Assembly (NCBI RefSeq): GCF_000392615.1
Contig: NZ_KB933398.1
Span: 1,062,391-1,126,390, forward strand
Reading direction: 5' to 3'
Length of the DNA: 64,000 nucleotides
From: Lysinibacillus sphaericus OT4b.31
GTDB lineage: Bacteria; Bacillota; Bacilli; Bacillales_A; Planococcaceae
The notes below the pieces were generated by a model, which made no database searches, was not told the DNA's origin, and saw only the letters and a program-made list of their open reading frames with translations. The position numbers and the translations under genes were made by a program. Shown piece after piece: positions 62,783 to 64,000 of this stretch (positions are counted from its first letter, which is position 1; every line of letters starts with the position of its first letter).

Positions 62783-63757
62783 TTACTCAAAAAATGGTTT
62801 CATATATTCCTGTAAATTGTCAGGTAGCAGGTAGACTCGATTTTTAAAAGTTCCTGTATAGGAAAATTGGAATTTTTTCAATAAGCGATTAGCTGAGTCA
62901 CTCGATTGAATACCAAAAAATGCACGCAATTGACTGTTGGTAATTGTTTGTCTTACTAGTAAGCGATAATCTTGCAAAGCTTCGGCAAAAATTTCTGCAC
63001 TTGCATAGTTGCAAATTGAACATTTCCAAAAGCCGCGATGATAATGCATTTGGTATTTATACTGGCATTTTGGACAAAGGACACCATGGCGGAATCTTGA
63101 AGAAGCAATAAAGGGAGGTAATACTTGTGGTTGGTGGTGATCACGAAATCGCTGTACAAAACGGGATAACTGTTCATTCGTTAATAAGGATTTTGGATAT
63201 TTATTAAAAAGTAGCTGAAGATGACTTTGAAGTCCTGACACATGAAAAATTGGAACCGAATTTGGGTGTGTCGCGATAATAGCAGATGGGTTAGACAAGA
63301 TAATTGCACCTTCAATGGGAAGAGAATGGTTTTGAGAAAAAACTTTTAGGAATTGAATATGACGGTGAATTTGATTGATTGCATTGGGAAAGCCCTCAAC
63401 TGTTCCATCAGGCTTTGTCCGTGTACATTGATGTGTATTTCCATTAAAGTCTAGACGCCCGTTAATGTTTTTTATTTCAATAATTAACATAAAACGATTA
63501 CATATAAAGAGGGTATCGAGTTGATGTGTATGGTTTGCTCCATTAGTCAGTAGTAAATTATGCAATATAAAAAAAGTATTTGGACATATTATTTCATCCC
63601 ATTCACGGTCTACTCTTTTTTCACCAGCAAATCCTGCATCCAATCTTCTAAATTGCTCGGCATAATAGCTAATGCGAGCATCTCCCTTCTTTAATCTTCT
63701 CTGTATAGCCTCTAGCCACAACAATTTTAATGGTTTTTCTCGTACATCAAATTTCAA
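62783..63757 (-). CDS. NERD-domain protein with zinc-ribbon-like segment
   Basis: 324 aa. The nuclease-related NERD domain spans about residues 35-150: AGEKRVDREWDEI, then HQLDTLFICNRFMLIIEIKNINGRLDF, where the Asp and the EIK triad correspond to the endonuclease-like core. Residues about 225-250 hold CPKC and CSIC, a likely zinc ribbon, and the C-terminus reads like a small winged region (NRLLKKFQFSYTGTFKNRVYLL). The start is TTG 63757 behind GGAGGG. NERD proteins are suspected to act on DNA, but no partner gene is seen here, so the role is open. Confidence 0.8.
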   Translation of the reverse strand: MKFDVREKPLKLLWLEAIQRRLKKGDARISYYAEQFRRLDAGFAGEKRVDREWDEIICPNTFFILHNLLLTNGANHTHQLDTLFICNRFMLIIEIKNINGRLDFNGNTHQCTRTKPDGTVEGFPNAINQIHRHIQFLKVFSQNHSLPIEGAIILSNPSAIIATHPNSVPIFHVSGLQSHLQLLFNKYPKSLLTNEQLSRFVQRFRDHHQPQVLPPFIASSRFRHGVLCPKCQYKYQMHYHRGFWKCSICNYASAEIFAEALQDYRLLVRQTITNSQLRAFFGIQSSDSANRLLKKFQFSYTGTFKNRVYLLPDNLQEYMKPFFE

Positions 63758-63814
63758 ATGCGTTCCCTCCTATATTTTTTACATCACATTTTCCCTGATT
63801 GTTCTCGCTTGTCC

Positions 63815-63850
63815 AATATAAAAAAACGATACGTAAAACTACGCATCGTT
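63815..63850 (-). terminator. Terminator for the minus-strand gene at the window end
   Basis: AACGATACGTA/TACGCATCGTT with one mismatch; read on the minus strand it is followed by a T run. Confidence 0.8.
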
Positions 63851-63861
63851 CTAGAGGTGAA

Positions 63862-64000
63862 TTAGTCATTTTTCAGTTTTGGCCGTTCTTTCATACCATG
63901 CGCGAAGCGGTCCAGTAACTCTTCTGATGAAACGCCCTCTGCAAGAAGTTCTGCAAGCAGTTGCTCAGCATATTTTGAACGTTTTATCTTTAATGTCCCT
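63862..64000 (-). CDS. Unknown protein, C-terminal 45 residues (cut by window end)
   Basis: An open minus-strand frame with no start inside the window, ending at a stop at 63862-63864. The visible end is charged and helical (KRSKYAEQLLAELLAEG, then SSEELLDRFAHGMKERPKLK). It is followed by a terminator, which supports a real gene. I cannot assign a family from this fragment. Confidence 0.6.
   Translation of the reverse strand, partial: GTLKIKRSKYAEQLLAELLAEGVSSEELLDRFAHGMKERPKLKND

Noticed and set aside
62335-62790. 151-codon minus-strand frame through the minisatellite and lipoprotein gene
   Set aside because: The heptad-like protein arises from the 21-nt repeat period; the frame has no SD and runs antisense to a lipoprotein gene with a strong one.

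Overview
The window is a low-GC Gram-positive chromosome segment, most likely from Lysinibacillus or a close Planococcaceae/Bacillaceae relative. This rests on the gene order and on protein features I recognise; no database search was run. The order spo0F-fbaA-tal-murAB-glpX-rho ... rpmE-tdk-prfA-prmC-spoIIR-ywlC-ywlE-rpiB-ywlG-glyA-upp-atpIBEFHAGDC-ywzB-murAA-spoIID-spoIIQ-spoIIID-mbl-flhOP-fabZ follows the Bacillus subtilis ywj-ywp region. Nearly all genes are on the + strand. Many start at TTG or GTG behind strong Shine-Dalgarno (SD) sequences.

Region by region. 1-9950 is a fatty-acid and branched-acyl-CoA degradation cluster: fadF (5' end cut off), thiolase, 3-hydroxyacyl-CoA dehydrogenase, two acyl-CoA dehydrogenases, a TetR/FadR regulator and the fused isobutyryl-CoA mutase IcmF. 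10022-15122 carries a 52-aa membrane protein, rpoE (delta), pyrG with a reiterative-transcription type attenuator, an IS1182-type transposase remnant, a minus-strand DUF2529 gene and spo0F. 15523-21196 holds central carbon and cell-wall genes (fbaA, tal, murAB, glpX) and rho. 21267-30705 is an iron-siderophore block placed between rho and rpmE. It has three Fur boxes, an AraC regulator fused in frame to a lipoprotein-type binding protein, an ABC exporter, a FecCDE-type importer, a second binding lipoprotein and a ferredoxin-NADP reductase. 30743-39935 covers rpmE, tdk, translation termination (prfA, prmC), spoIIR, ywlC, mntP-like, ywlE, a receptor-like MCP protein, rpiB and ywlG. 39983-45856 has glyA, a PAS-GGDEF-EAL protein, upp and mnaA. 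45952-53652 is the F1Fo ATP synthase operon plus ywzB. 54056-61513 holds murAA, spoIID, spoIIQ, spoIIID, mbl, flhO, flhP, an EpuA-like gene and fabZ. 61670-64000 is less conserved: an unknown protein, an Asn/Asp-rich lipoprotein, a 21-bp minisatellite, a NERD-domain protein and a gene cut by the window end.

The most interesting signals are mostly non-coding. They are: (i) a DnaA-box cluster upstream of ywlC in which three boxes start exactly 21 bp apart, with a second cluster before rpiB; (ii) the pyrG attenuator sitting about 460 nt upstream of its start codon; (iii) an AraC/lipoprotein fusion that keeps an internal signal peptide and lipobox, driven by a promoter whose spacer contains the Fur box; (iv) hairpins between atpE and atpF and in the atp leader; (v) a long hairpin that would cover the SD of a lipoprotein gene; and (vi) diverged repeats in the gaps before several housekeeping genes. 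I see no convincing wholly new multi-gene system. No tRNA, rRNA or CRISPR array was recognised.
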